Positions 9,198-18,434 of a DNA stretch of 64,000 bases are shown here, piece after piece (positions within the stretch are counted from its first letter, which is position 1; each line of letters begins with the position of its first letter). The position numbers were made by a program, and so were the translations under genes. Origin of the DNA: Achromobacter sp. Root83 (GTDB lineage: Bacteria > Pseudomonadota > Gammaproteobacteria > Burkholderiales > Burkholderiaceae_B); contig NZ_LMIU01000028.1 in NCBI RefSeq assembly GCF_001428845.1, forward strand, positions 124,001 through 188,000, written 5' to 3'. Under the pieces are notes generated by a model. It did no database searches and was not told the origin of the DNA. It worked only from the letters and a program-made list of their open reading frames with translations.

Positions 9198-10582
9198 GCG
9201 ATCCTCTACTGCTCGAACAAATCATGGTGGCCGCCGCGATGGGGCTGCTGGGCGCGGTGGTGTTCGCGGCCATCGGCCTGGTGTCGGGCACCGACGAGAC
9301 CACCACGCTGGCCCCGCTGACCCTGCTGGTCGTGCTGCTGGGCGTGCCGCCCGCCGGCGTGTTCACCTTCTTCCTGGCGGGCGCGGTGGCCAAGCACATG
9401 ACGCACGCCGTGCCCACGGCGCTGCTGGGCATACCGGGCGACACGCTGGCCACGCCGCTGCTGCAGGACGCGAACATGCTGCGCAAGCTGGGCGTGCCGC
9501 ACATCGCGCTGCGCAAGATGGTGTCCGGCGCCATCGTCGCGGCCTTCGTGGCGGTGCCGCTGGCCGTGCTGTTCGCCGTGCTGCTGGCGCCGTTCGGCGC
9601 CGCCATCACCAAGTCCGCGCCGTGGATCTTCCTGGCCGCCGCCGTGCTGATCGCCTACTTCTCGGCCGGACGCTGGGCCGCCGTGGCGCTGCTGGTGCCG
9701 TTCGTCATGGTCATCATCGCGCTGCAAAGCCTGACCGCGAAATACGGCGTCAAGCTCAGCATCAGCTACTTCCTGGGCATCGCCATCGGACCGCTGATCG
9801 CCGACCTGTTCACCGTGATCTCGCCGCAGGGCCGCAGCAAAATGATGCGCGACAAGGTGCGCACGTTCTCGCTGGCGCCCGACGTCAAGGGCTGGTCGGG
9901 CTACTTTCCGAACCCGCTCAAGGTCATGGACCGCGTGCAGACGCGCTGGACGCTGGCCACGGCGGCGATCTCCAGCGCCACGTTCGTGTTCAGCCCGGTC
10001 GCCATGACCGTGGTGCTGGGCGAACTGGTGGGTTCGCGCGTCAAGCACGCCTACCATCGCCTGACCACGGTGCTGAGCGCGCGCAACGGCGTCACCGAAG
10101 CGACCTACATCGCCGAGGCCCTGATCCCGCTGATCGCGTTCGGGCTGCCCCTGAGCCCGGTGGCCGCCGGCCCGGCCGCGCCGCTGTTCAACGCCCCCCC
10201 GCGCTTCACGGTGGACGCCGCCACCGGCCAGACGCATAACCTGCACAACCTGCTGAACCACTGGGAATTCCTGGGCTACGGCATGCTGGCGGTGCTGCTG
10301 GCCGCGGTGGTGTCCTACCCCTTCGCCATGAACTTCGCGCGCCGCGCCGCGCTGTTCGTGTCGCGCAAGGTCAGCCACGAAGCCATCATCGCCACGTTCG
10401 TGGGCCTGATCATCGTGATCAGCATCTGGGAAGGCCAATTCCTGGGCCTGCTCGTCATCCTGACCATGGGCCTGTTCGGCGGCCTGCTGTCGCGCCTGTT
10501 CGGCTTCAACACGGGCGTGCAGTTCATGGGCTACTACACCGCCGTGCTGTCCGTGCCGGCGATCATCAAGCTGCTGGGTTAA
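9194..10582 (+). CDS. Polytopic membrane transporter, TctA-like
   Basis: 462-residue integral membrane protein with roughly ten to twelve hydrophobic spans, starting MSDPLLLEQIMVAAAMGLLG. Overall length and a conserved-looking loop (PTALLGIPGDTLATPLLQDA) are reminiscent of the large permease of tripartite tricarboxylate transporters, although no solute-binding TctC gene is adjacent. Being in an operon with HMG-CoA reductase, it may import mevalonate, HMG or a related hydroxy acid; that is inference from context. A GC-rich hairpin (10595-10617) follows. Confidence 0.6.
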   Translation: MSDPLLLEQIMVAAAMGLLGAVVFAAIGLVSGTDETTTLAPLTLLVVLLGVPPAGVFTFFLAGAVAKHMTHAVPTALLGIPGDTLATPLLQDANMLRKLGVPHIALRKMVSGAIVAAFVAVPLAVLFAVLLAPFGAAITKSAPWIFLAAAVLIAYFSAGRWAAVALLVPFVMVIIALQSLTAKYGVKLSISYFLGIAIGPLIADLFTVISPQGRSKMMRDKVRTFSLAPDVKGWSGYFPNPLKVMDRVQTRWTLATAAISSATFVFSPVAMTVVLGELVGSRVKHAYHRLTTVLSARNGVTEATYIAEALIPLIAFGLPLSPVAAGPAAPLFNAPPRFTVDAATGQTHNLHNLLNHWEFLGYGMLAVLLAAVVSYPFAMNFARRAALFVSRKVSHEAIIATFVGLIIVISIWEGQFLGLLVILTMGLFGGLLSRLFGFNTGVQFMGYYTAVLSVPAIIKLLG

Positions 10583-10594
10583 CCGGCGCCTGAT

Positions 10595-10617
10595 GGGCGG
10601 GGCTGCGCGCCCCGCCC
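10595..10617 (+). terminator. GC-rich hairpin after the HMG-CoA reductase operon
   Basis: GGGCGGGGC and GCCCCGCCC form a perfect 9-bp stem around a 5-nt loop 13 bp after the stop codon. It is followed by a C-rich tract rather than a U-run, so intrinsic termination is possible but not certain. Confidence 0.35.
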
Positions 10618-10769
10618 CCCCTCTCTGTCCCTCGCGCAAAATCTAGGACCGTATCGGTCTGCAAACGGGGCCACGACCCGGATTTGGGGCCGACCTTGAT
10701 TCTGCGCAAAGCGGCAACCCCACCCTTGTTCTAGCCTCTGCTCTCTTGACCAGAGGAAAGACTCATATC

Positions 10770-11927
10770 ATGACGTGGTTCAAATCACTCACCCTCGCCG
10801 GACGCGAGTTGCTGCCCATTGTCCAGGGCGGCATGGGCGTCGGCGTATCCGCCCATCGCCTGGCCGGCGCGGTTGCCAGCCAGAACGCAATGGGCACCAT
10901 TGCCAGCGTCGATTTGCGCCATCACCACGCCGATCTCGTGGAAAAGACCGAAAAATGCAATGACCGCGACGCGATCGACACCGCCAACCGCGAAGCGCTG
11001 CACCGCGAAGTGCGCGCCGCGCTGGACACCGCCCAGGGCCGCGGCCTGGTGGCCGTGAACGTCATGAAGGCCGTGCGCGACCATCCCGCCCTGGTGCGCC
11101 AGGCATGTGAAAGCGGCGCGGCCGCGATCGTCATGGGCGCGGGCCTGCCCCTGGACCTGCCGGAAATGACGGCGGACTTCCCCAAAGTGGCGCTGGTGCC
11201 CATTCTTTCCGAATCGCGCGGCGTGGCCGCCGTGCTGAAAAAATGGATGAAAAAAGGCCGTATGGCCGATGCCGTGGTCATTGAACATCCCGGTTACGCG
11301 GGCGGCCATCTGGGCGCGGCCCGGCTGGACGACCTGCACAACGAAAAATTCGATTTCAAGCGCGTCCTGGCCGATTGCCATTCGCTCTTTACCGAACTGG
11401 GACTGGGCCGCGACGCCCCGCGGCTGATCGTGGCCGGCGGCGTCGGCAGCCATGAACAGGTGCGCCACTGGCTCTCCAACGGCGCCGACGGCGTGCAGGT
11501 GGGCACCGCCTTCGCCGTCACCCACGAAGGCGACGCGCACGAAAACTTCAAGCGCGTGCTGATCGACGCCGACCCGGCCGAGCTGGCCGAATTCACCAGC
11601 GTGGCGGGCCTGCCCGCGCGCGCCGTGGCCACGCCGTGGCTGACGCGCTATCTGCGCCAGGAAGGCACCCTGCAGGCCAACACGCGCGCGGACCCGCGCC
11701 GCTGCAGCCAGCGCATGGACTGCCTGTCGCAATGCGGGCTGCGCGACGGCATCGCCAAATTCGGGCAGTTCTGCATCGACCTGAAACTGGCGGCCGCCAT
11801 GCGCGGCGAGGTCAGCCGAGGCCTGTTCTTCCGGGGCGCATCCAAGCTGCCCTTCGGCAATGCCGTACGCTCGGTGCGCGAACTGATGGACTACCTGCTG
11901 CACGGGGAAATGCCAGCGGCGGCGTAA
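10770..11927 (+). CDS. NAD(P)H-dependent flavin oxidoreductase, nitronate monooxygenase family
   Basis: 385-residue FMN-dependent TIM-barrel protein of the 2-nitropropane dioxygenase/nitronate monooxygenase family. Family segments are PIVQGGMGVGVS at the N-terminus, AIVMGAGLPLDLP, EHPGYAGGHLG (His near the flavin) and VAGGVGSHEQVRHWLSNGADGVQVGT. A Cys-bearing segment near the C-terminus (CSQRMDCLSQCG) is noteworthy. GAGGAAAG lies upstream of the ATG at 10770. The physiological substrate is unknown, since many members of this family are enoyl-ACP reductase-like or general quinone/nitronate oxidoreductases. Confidence 0.82.
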   Translation: MTWFKSLTLAGRELLPIVQGGMGVGVSAHRLAGAVASQNAMGTIASVDLRHHHADLVEKTEKCNDRDAIDTANREALHREVRAALDTAQGRGLVAVNVMKAVRDHPALVRQACESGAAAIVMGAGLPLDLPEMTADFPKVALVPILSESRGVAAVLKKWMKKGRMADAVVIEHPGYAGGHLGAARLDDLHNEKFDFKRVLADCHSLFTELGLGRDAPRLIVAGGVGSHEQVRHWLSNGADGVQVGTAFAVTHEGDAHENFKRVLIDADPAELAEFTSVAGLPARAVATPWLTRYLRQEGTLQANTRADPRRCSQRMDCLSQCGLRDGIAKFGQFCIDLKLAAAMRGEVSRGLFFRGASKLPFGNAVRSVRELMDYLLHGEMPAAA

Positions 11928-11951
11928 ATCCCGGCAAGGCGGATTTCCGTC

Positions 11952-11995
11952 AAATAATTGAACGACGTATAATTTTTTACGTCGTTCAATTATTT
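11952..11995. promoter_or_regulatory. Perfect 18-bp palindromic operator before the TetR gene
   Basis: The arm AAATAATTGAACGACGTA (11952-11969) is repeated as its exact reverse complement at 11978-11995 around an 8-bp AT-rich spacer. A TATAAT-like hexamer (11968-11973) lies inside it. The palindrome ends 8 bp before the tetR ATG. The AT-rich composition stands out from its surroundings. Binding of TetR here would block its own promoter. The hairpin could also help end the upstream transcript. Confidence 0.75.
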
Positions 11996-12003
11996 TATCC
12001 GCT

Positions 12004-12666
12004 ATGCTCTCTTACGAATCCGTCCCGGCCGGCGCCAGCGAACCTGACACCAGCCCAGACACCAGCCGCCGCGAACGCAAGCGCCTGCAGACGCTGGACC
12101 ATCTGGCCCAGACCGCCTACCGCCTGTTCGAATCGCTGGGCTACGACGCGGTCACCATGGAGCAGATTGCCGCCCAGGCTGACGTGTCCAAGGGCACGCT
12201 GTACAACCACTTTCCCGTCAAAGAGGCCTTGCTGGCGCACCGTTTCCACGGCGAACTGGCGGCCACGCTGGCCGAGCTGTGGCCGGCCCTGCAGGCCTTG
12301 CCCGCCCTTGCCCCGCGGCTGACCCGGATACTGCATGCCTCGGCGCATTGGTCCGAATCGCACCGCGCCTATCTGGGCCCCTACCTTCGCTACCGCCTGG
12401 CCACGCTGCAGCCGGGCGGGCGCGACACCGATCGCTATCCGCGCAGCGGCCTGCACACGGTGTTCGCCACGCTGATCCAGGAAGCCCAGGCGGCGGGGCA
12501 GGTGCGCGCCGACCTCCCCGCCGACCTGCTGGCCCATCACATGCAGTTCCTCTACCTGGGCGCGATGCTCCGCTGGCTGGACCTGCCGGGCGCCAGCCTC
12601 AAGGCGGAATTCGACGCCGCGATCAGCCTCTTCGTGCGCGGCGCCACCGGCGAAGGCGCGGCATGA
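12004..12666 (+). CDS. TetR-family transcriptional regulator
   Basis: 220 residues: an N-terminal helix-turn-helix (about 28-75; AYRLFESLGYDAVTMEQIAA then VSKGTLYNHFPVKEALL) and a C-terminal all-helical effector domain. It lies directly behind a perfect palindrome and overlaps the following enzyme gene by 4 bp (ATGA), so it most likely represses itself and that enzyme and is released by a small hydrophobic ligand. The ligand is not evident from the sequence. Confidence 0.9.
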   Translation: MLSYESVPAGASEPDTSPDTSRRERKRLQTLDHLAQTAYRLFESLGYDAVTMEQIAAQADVSKGTLYNHFPVKEALLAHRFHGELAATLAELWPALQALPALAPRLTRILHASAHWSESHRAYLGPYLRYRLATLQPGGRDTDRYPRSGLHTVFATLIQEAQAAGQVRADLPADLLAHHMQFLYLGAMLRWLDLPGASLKAEFDAAISLFVRGATGEGAA

Positions 12667-15278
12667 CTGTCCTCGTGCTGGACTGGGCAGCCGCGGCCTT
12701 GGCCGGTCCCCGGGCCGCGGGCGGCAAAGGCTGGCAATTGGGCCGGATGGCGGAATTCGGCGTGCCCGTGCCCGATGGCTTCGTGCTGGCGGCGCAGGCC
12801 AGCCGGGAACACCGCCTCGGCCAGGACCTGCCGTCCACCGTGGCGCACGCCCTGCATGAAGCGCTGCGCGCTCGAGGATGGCTGGAACGCCCGCTGGCGC
12901 TGCGCTCATCGGCGCCCCAGGAGGACTCCGCCGGCGCCTCGTTCGCCGGCATCCACCTGTCCTGCCTGAATGTGCGCGGGCACGGCGCGGCCTTGCAGGC
13001 CGTGCAACGCATCTGGGATTCCCTGTGGACGCCACAGGCGCAGGCCTACCGGCAACGCCTGGGTCTTTCCGCCGACGGCGGCATGGCCGTGGTGGTGATG
13101 CCGATGATCGACGCGGCAGCCTCGGGCATCGCCTTCACCATCGACCCCGCGACGGGCCGCCACGACGAGATGCTTATCCACGCCAACTGGGGCCTGGGCG
13201 AATCCCTGGTCAACGGACAGGCGGACGGCGACGAATACCGCCTGCGCGAAGACTACCTGCGCCAGACCTGGCCGCTTGCGGCGCAGCGGATCGGCGCCAA
13301 GCGCCACGCCACGCTGCCCGCCGCGGACGGCCAGGGCACCCGGCTGGCCGAAACGCCCGCCCCGCGTGCAACCCAAGCCGTGCTGACCCGTGCGCAGGCC
13401 GAGGCGCTGGGCGATATCGTCCGCGACGCGGCCCGTGCGCTGGACTACGCAGGCGCAGGCTACGACATCGAATGGGCCTGGGACGGACAGCAATTCTGGA
13501 TCGTGCAGGCCAGGCCGGTAACAGCGTCGGCGCGCCACACCTATCCCGCATTGCAGACACAACCCGACTACTGGTCGCGCGGCAACACCCGCGAGGTCCT
13601 GCCGCAAGCCATGTCGGCGCTGGAATGGGACGCCGGCCGCGTCATGGCCCAGCGCATGCTGACCCGCGGCTTTGAACTCAGCGGCTACGCCACCCTGCCC
13701 GGCGTGCGGCTGGCGGCGCTGTTCCAGGGCCGCGCCTACCTCAACGCCTCCGTCATACAGTGGGTCGGCTACGACGCGCTGGGCGTCAAGCCCCGCGACA
13801 TGAATGCGCTGTTGGGCGGCCCCCAGCCCGAGATCCGCGTGCCGCCGCTGACCACCGCCCAGCGCCTGCGGCACGGCTTGCGCATCCTGCGCTATCTGCG
13901 CCGGGCCGCGCCCTTGCGCCGGCAGGCCGCCGCCGACCTGCCCGTGCTGCTGGCCCGCGCGCAGGACTGGCTGGACGCGCCCCTGCCCGACGCCAATGCG
14001 GCGCTCGGCGCCCGCCTGCGCGAGCAATTCCAGACGGTGCTGGCCGCCGACGACCTGTTCTTTCTGCAAGGCTCGGGCGGCGGCGCGCTCTCCAAGCTGC
14101 TGGAACTGGTGGAAAAGGCCGTGCCCGGCGAAGGACACGCGCTGACCGCCGCGCTGATGGCGGGTGGCGAACCCAGCGTCACCGCGGCGCAAGGCTATGC
14201 GCTCATGGCGCTGGCGCAGCTTGCCGAGCACGATGCACAGGCGCTGGCATGGCTGCGCGCGCCTGACCGCGACAGCCCCGGCTGGGCGAACGCATTGGCG
14301 GAGGGCAGCGCCTTCAGGCAGGCCTTCGCCGCCTTCCTGGACCGCTACGGCCACCGCGCCGTCTATGAAACCTATCTGCGCAATCCGCGTTGGCGCGAAG
14401 CGCCCGCCTACCTGCTGGACAGCGTGCTGAACCTGATCGGCGCCGATCCCGCCGCGCTGCGCGCCCGCCAGGACACCGCCGCGCGGCAGGCGTGGCAGCG
14501 CGTCCGCCGCGCCTTGCCCTTCTGGCAGCGGGTGATGGCCGCCAAGCTGCTGGCCTCGTCCCGCCTCGAAGGCAATCAGCGCGAAGCCGCCCGCAGCGTG
14601 CTGGTGGCCTACCTGGCCGTCGCGCGCAAGAGCGCGCTGGAATTGGGCCGCCGCACCAGTGGCCCCGGCGGGCTGGTCGCGCCCGAAGACATCTTCCATC
14701 TGAACGCCGCCGAGATATTCGCGCTGGCCGATGGCCGGCTGGCGCCCGCCGCCCTGGGCCGGCGCGCGGCGGCCAGACGCGAGCAACTGGCGGCGTGGGC
14801 CGCCCTGCCGGACCCCGATGTGATCGCCGAATATACGCAGGAGGATTCGCAGGAAAAATCGCGGAAAGACTCGCAGAGAGAATCGCAGGAAGGCGCGGCG
14901 GCGCCCGAACCGCGCGCGCAGGCAGCCGCCGATTCCCCCAACGCCTGGCGCGGCACCCCGGTAGCGGGCGGACGCGCCCAGGGGCGCGCATTCGTTGCCC
15001 GCACGCCAGACGAGGGCCTGGCCATGCCCGCCGGCGGCATCCTGGTGGCGGCATCGTCCGATCCCGCCTGGACCCCGCTGTTCCTGCGCGCGGGCGCCGT
15101 GGTGATGGAAGCCGGCGGCTTCCTGTCGCACGCCGCCATCGTGGCGCGGGAATTCGGCATCCCCGCCGTGGTCAACGTCCAAGGCATCCTGCAAGGCGTC
15201 GCCACCGGCGACATGCTGGACGTGGACGCGTCGCGGGGCACCATCAGCCGCATGCCGGACGGCGGGCGGGATAGTTAG
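12663..15278 (+). CDS. PEP/pyruvate-binding phosphotransferase, rifampin phosphotransferase-like
   Basis: 871 residues in the order of PEP synthase/rifampin phosphotransferase enzymes: an N-terminal ATP-grasp domain (about 1-305; PLALRSSAPQEDSAGASFAG, ending with the EWAWDGQQFWIVQARPV signature), a large middle domain, and a C-terminal swivelling phosphohistidine domain with GGFLSHAAIVAREFGIPAV, in which His (about 823) is the phospho-carrier. There is no C-terminal PEP-binding barrel, as in rifampin phosphotransferases and unlike PpsA. A repetitive Gln/Glu/Ser/Lys stretch (about 722-740) links the last two domains. Co-translation with a TetR regulator suggests a ligand-induced detoxifying kinase, but its substrate is unproven. 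Confidence 0.75.
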   Translation: MTVLVLDWAAAALAGPRAAGGKGWQLGRMAEFGVPVPDGFVLAAQASREHRLGQDLPSTVAHALHEALRARGWLERPLALRSSAPQEDSAGASFAGIHLSCLNVRGHGAALQAVQRIWDSLWTPQAQAYRQRLGLSADGGMAVVVMPMIDAAASGIAFTIDPATGRHDEMLIHANWGLGESLVNGQADGDEYRLREDYLRQTWPLAAQRIGAKRHATLPAADGQGTRLAETPAPRATQAVLTRAQAEALGDIVRDAARALDYAGAGYDIEWAWDGQQFWIVQARPVTASARHTYPALQTQPDYWSRGNTREVLPQAMSALEWDAGRVMAQRMLTRGFELSGYATLPGVRLAALFQGRAYLNASVIQWVGYDALGVKPRDMNALLGGPQPEIRVPPLTTAQRLRHGLRILRYLRRAAPLRRQAAADLPVLLARAQDWLDAPLPDANAALGARLREQFQTVLAADDLFFLQGSGGGALSKLLELVEKAVPGEGHALTAALMAGGEPSVTAAQGYALMALAQLAEHDAQALAWLRAPDRDSPGWANALAEGSAFRQAFAAFLDRYGHRAVYETYLRNPRWREAPAYLLDSVLNLIGADPAALRARQDTAARQAWQRVRRALPFWQRVMAAKLLASSRLEGNQREAARSVLVAYLAVARKSALELGRRTSGPGGLVAPEDIFHLNAAEIFALADGRLAPAALGRRAAARREQLAAWAALPDPDVIAEYTQEDSQEKSRKDSQRESQEGAAAPEPRAQAAADSPNAWRGTPVAGGRAQGRAFVARTPDEGLAMPAGGILVAASSDPAWTPLFLRAGAVVMEAGGFLSHAAIVAREFGIPAVVNVQGILQGVATGDMLDVDASRGTISRMPDGGRDS

Positions 15279-15377
15279 CTGCCTTGGCCGGGACGGATAG
15301 CGGCCTGGGGCTGGGGTTGGGGTTGGGCAGGCACGGTCCGCCACGAGTTTCGTCCGCAGCCCCGTTCGTAGCACTCG

Positions 15378-16856
15378 CTAGAGCTGACCGCCCGTCGCCA
15401 GATCGAACTGGAACACCGCGCCGCTGCCCGTGCGCTCCACCAGCCGGATCTCGCTCTGGTGCAATTGCAGGATGCGCTGCACGATCACCAGCCCCAGGCC
15501 ACCGCTGTCGCTGGGGCCCCGGTTCAGCGCCGACGCGCGCGTGAACAGGCCCGCGCGCAATTCCTCGGGAATGCCCGTGCCGGAATCGCTGACCTGCACT
15601 TGCACGCGGTTGCTCGCCAAACCGAGCTGCAGCTCGATCCGCCCGCCCGGCGGGCTGTGGCGGATGGCGTTGTCCAGCAGATTGGTCAGCACGCGTTCGA
15701 TCAGCCCCAGGTCCGCCCGCACCGGCGGCAGCGCCTGCGGAATGTCCGTGGTCAGTTGCTGGCGGCGCGCCTCGGCGGCCAACTCGAACTTCTGGATCAC
15801 GTCCTGCACCAGCTCCGGTAGGGAAAAGGTCTCGGGTTCCAGCCGCACCAGGCCGGATTCCAGCCGCGCCAGCTCGAACAATTCCTGCGCCAGCCGGCCC
15901 ACCTTGCGGCTTTGCGCCAGGGCGATGTCCAGGTAGCGGCGGCGCTCGCCGGGTTCCAGGGTGTCGTCCTTGAGCCGCAGCGTTTCCAGGTAGCCGTGCA
16001 GCGACGTCAGCGGCGTGCGCAGGTCGTGCGAGATATTGGCGACCAGATCGCGGCGCTGCTGATCCTGCCGCGTAAGCTCTCGCCACTGGTCCGAGATCCG
16101 CCGCCCCATCTGCGCGAATGTGCGCCGCAGGACCGCGATCTCGTCGCCACTGCGTTCGGACGCATCCCCCGGCTGCTCGAGCGCGGCCAGCGCCTGGCCG
16201 TCATCGCCCTCGAAGGCGCGCACCGCCCGCGTCAGTCCGCGCAGCGGCCGCGTGATCAGCGCGAAGGCGGCCAGGCCGGCCACCAGCCCCAGCAGCGCCA
16301 CCAGCGCGATCGACCACAGCGTGGTCCGCAGCACGGAACTGCGCGACACGTCCATGGCCAGCGCGTCATGCGCCTGGCCTTGCAGCACCACGTAGACGTA
16401 GCCCTGATCCCGGCCATCCACGCGCACGGGCGCGGCGCTGAACACCTTTTGCGCGTCCGGGTTACGCGGATCGTCGCCGGTGATGGGCAGCATTGCGCCC
16501 GCCAGCAGGCGCTTGACCGGCCCCAGATCCACGCGGTCGCGCATGATCTGGCCCGGCGGCGCGGCGTCACCCACGACGCGGCCGTCGTTGGACAGCAGAT
16601 AGACCTCCACCGCCGGGTTCACCGTCATCAGCATGTCGAACATCGAGCGCACCGCATCCGGCTTCCAGCCGCCGGCGTCCATCAGTTCGGTGGAGCCGGC
16701 GATGTGCTGCGCCAGCCCGCTGGACAGGCGCTGCACGACCTCTTGCTCGTAGCGCGAATTGGCGGCGATCTGCAACCATGCCGACGCCCCGCAGCAGGCC
16801 AGCAGCAGCAGCGCGAAGACGGCGGACAGGCGCTGGGTCAGGGTCAGGCGTCTCAT
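15378..16856 (-). CDS. Two-component sensor histidine kinase
   Basis: 492-residue membrane kinase: span 1 at about 11-30, a periplasmic domain of about 150 residues, span 2 at about 179-201, HAMP linker, then the dimerisation domain with the phospho-accepting His277 in ANISHDLRTPLTSLHGYLE and an ATP-binding domain (NLLDNAIRHSPPGG; DSGTGIP; GGLGLVIV). The ATG at 16856 overlaps the regulator stop (ATGA). The pair faces away from the periplasmic methionine-sulfoxide repair genes starting at 17717, so sensing of envelope oxidative damage, as in HprSR-type systems, is a plausible inference. Two adjacent Cys near the end of span 1 are unusual. Confidence 0.9.
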   Translation of the reverse strand: MRRLTLTQRLSAVFALLLLACCGASAWLQIAANSRYEQEVVQRLSSGLAQHIAGSTELMDAGGWKPDAVRSMFDMLMTVNPAVEVYLLSNDGRVVGDAAPPGQIMRDRVDLGPVKRLLAGAMLPITGDDPRNPDAQKVFSAAPVRVDGRDQGYVYVVLQGQAHDALAMDVSRSSVLRTTLWSIALVALLGLVAGLAAFALITRPLRGLTRAVRAFEGDDGQALAALEQPGDASERSGDEIAVLRRTFAQMGRRISDQWRELTRQDQQRRDLVANISHDLRTPLTSLHGYLETLRLKDDTLEPGERRRYLDIALAQSRKVGRLAQELFELARLESGLVRLEPETFSLPELVQDVIQKFELAAEARRQQLTTDIPQALPPVRADLGLIERVLTNLLDNAIRHSPPGGRIELQLGLASNRVQVQVSDSGTGIPEELRAGLFTRASALNRGPSDSGGLGLVIVQRILQLHQSEIRLVERTGSGAVFQFDLATGGQL

Positions 16857-17572
16857 GCCGCCCCCTCGGGCGCCGCCGCGAACTTGTAGCCCCGGCCCCA
16901 GACGGTCAGGATCCGCTGCGGGTTGGACGGATCGGCCTCGATCTTGGTGCGCAGCCGGTTGATGTGCGTGTTGACCGTGTGCTCGTAGCCTTCGTGCTGG
17001 TAGCCCCACACCTGATTCAGCAGGTCCATGCGCGAGAACACCTTGTCCGGGTGGCGCGCGAAGAAATGCAGCAAATCGAATTCCCGGGGCGTCAGGTCCA
17101 GGCGGCGCTCATCGACGTCCACCGTGCGCGCGATCGGGTCGATGGACACGCCATGCACCGCCAGGCTGCCGGCGTCGATGCGCGCATTGCGCTCGATAGC
17201 ATCGCTGCGGCGCAGCAGCGCCCGCACGCGCGCCACCAGTTCCAGCATCGAAAACGGCTTGGCCAGATAGTCGTCCGCGCCCAGCTCCAGGCCCAGGATG
17301 CGGTGCACCTCGCTGGAACGGGCGCTGGTGATGATGATGGGCGTGTAGCGCGCCATGGCGCGGGCCCGCTTGCAGATCTCCAGGCCGTCGATGCCGGGCA
17401 GCATCAGGTCCAGCACCAGCGCATCCCAGCCGCCCTCTTCCAGCCGGCGCATGCCCTCGTTGCCGTCGGCCGCGTGCTCCACCGCGTAACCCTCGTCGCG
17501 CAGGTGCAGGCGCAGCAGTTCCGCGATGTGGGCATCGTCTTCAACTATCAGTACGCGTCGGGGCGTATCCAT
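16853..17572 (-). CDS. OmpR-family response regulator
   Basis: 239 residues: a receiver domain with acidic pocket EDD (11-13), phosphorylation site Asp55 in ALVLDLMLPG and the conserved Lys in YLAKPF, then an OmpR-type winged helix ending in NTHINRLRTKIEADPSNP and VWGRGYKF. It is encoded upstream of and overlapping the kinase gene, and is divergent (145 bp) from the cytochrome b gene at 17717. It probably controls that operon and its own; no operator was identified with confidence in the gap. Confidence 0.92.
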   Translation of the reverse strand: MDTPRRVLIVEDDAHIAELLRLHLRDEGYAVEHAADGNEGMRRLEEGGWDALVLDLMLPGIDGLEICKRARAMARYTPIIITSARSSEVHRILGLELGADDYLAKPFSMLELVARVRALLRRSDAIERNARIDAGSLAVHGVSIDPIARTVDVDERRLDLTPREFDLLHFFARHPDKVFSRMDLLNQVWGYQHEGYEHTVNTHINRLRTKIEADPSNPQRILTVWGRGYKFAAAPEGAA

Positions 17573-17716
17573 GGGGTTCTCTGGGACAGGATCGATGCGC
17601 CTATTGTCGCCAATCCGCGCCGGGCAGGTATCACGATTAATTTAACTTTGCGTGAGGACTTCGGTATCGGCCTGGGAGAAGAATGCCTCCAACGACAGCA
17701 CGCCCCGGAGACCCCC

Positions 17717-18424
17717 ATGTTGGCCCGCCCCGCAATCGACCACACGCCGCCCGCGCCGCGACAGGCAGCGCATGAGCTGGCCGGCCTTCAGCCAACAGCA
17801 GCCCAGCCGCCCGCGCCTCAGCCGGCCGCGCCTGAGCCGGCCGCGCCCATCCACCCCGGCTGGCTGCGGGTGACGCATTGGCTGAACGCGCTGGCCGTGG
17901 TCATCATGGTCATGAGCGGCTGGCGCATCTACAACGCCTCGCCCTTGTTCGGCTTCACCTTTCCCAACGGCATCACCCTTGGCGGATGGCTGGGCGGCGC
18001 GCTGCTGTGGCACTTCGCCGGCATGTGGCTGCTGTTCGCAAACGGCCTGTTGTATCTGGCGCTGAACACGGCCACCGGCCGCCTCTGGCGCAAATTCCTG
18101 CCCGTCGGCCCGCGCGGCGTCGCCCGCGACCTGGCCTCGGCGCTGCACGGCAAGCTGTCCCACGCCGATCCGCGCCGCTACAACCAGGTGCAGCGCCTGG
18201 CCTACCTGTTCGTCATGGCCGACATCGCCGTGCTGATCCTGTCCGGACTGGTGCTGTGGAAATCCGTGCAATTCGATCTGCTGCGCGAACTGATGGGCGG
18301 CTACGAGGCCGCGCGCCGCGTCCATTTCCTTGCCATGGCATTGCTTGTCGCCTTCGTGGCCGTCCATCTGGCGATGGTGGCTCTGGTGCCCCGCAGCCTC
18401 ATCGCCATGATCCGTGGCAAATAA
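17717..18424 (+). CDS. Cytochrome b561-type membrane protein, partner of a molybdoenzyme
   Basis: 235 residues. A Pro/Ala-rich N-terminal tail (about 1-45) is followed by four or five membrane spans with likely heme-ligand His residues in VTHWLNALAV, LLWHFAGMW, ARRVHFLAMA and AVHLAMVAL. It resembles the b-type cytochromes that pass electrons from quinol to periplasmic sulfite-oxidase-like enzymes. It overlaps or abuts the molybdoenzyme gene and is the first gene of the repair cluster, so it is the expected functional equivalent of MsrQ, though of a different cytochrome family. Confidence 0.82.
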   Translation: MLARPAIDHTPPAPRQAAHELAGLQPTAAQPPAPQPAAPEPAAPIHPGWLRVTHWLNALAVVIMVMSGWRIYNASPLFGFTFPNGITLGGWLGGALLWHFAGMWLLFANGLLYLALNTATGRLWRKFLPVGPRGVARDLASALHGKLSHADPRRYNQVQRLAYLFVMADIAVLILSGLVLWKSVQFDLLRELMGGYEAARRVHFLAMALLVAFVAVHLAMVALVPRSLIAMIRGK

Positions 18425-18434
18425 GGAGCATCCC

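Noticed and set aside
12279-12663. Long upstream extension of the PEP-utilising enzyme frame
   Set aside because: It overlaps the TetR gene in another frame; the ATG at 12663 in the ATGA overlap gives the normal start of the ATP-grasp domain.
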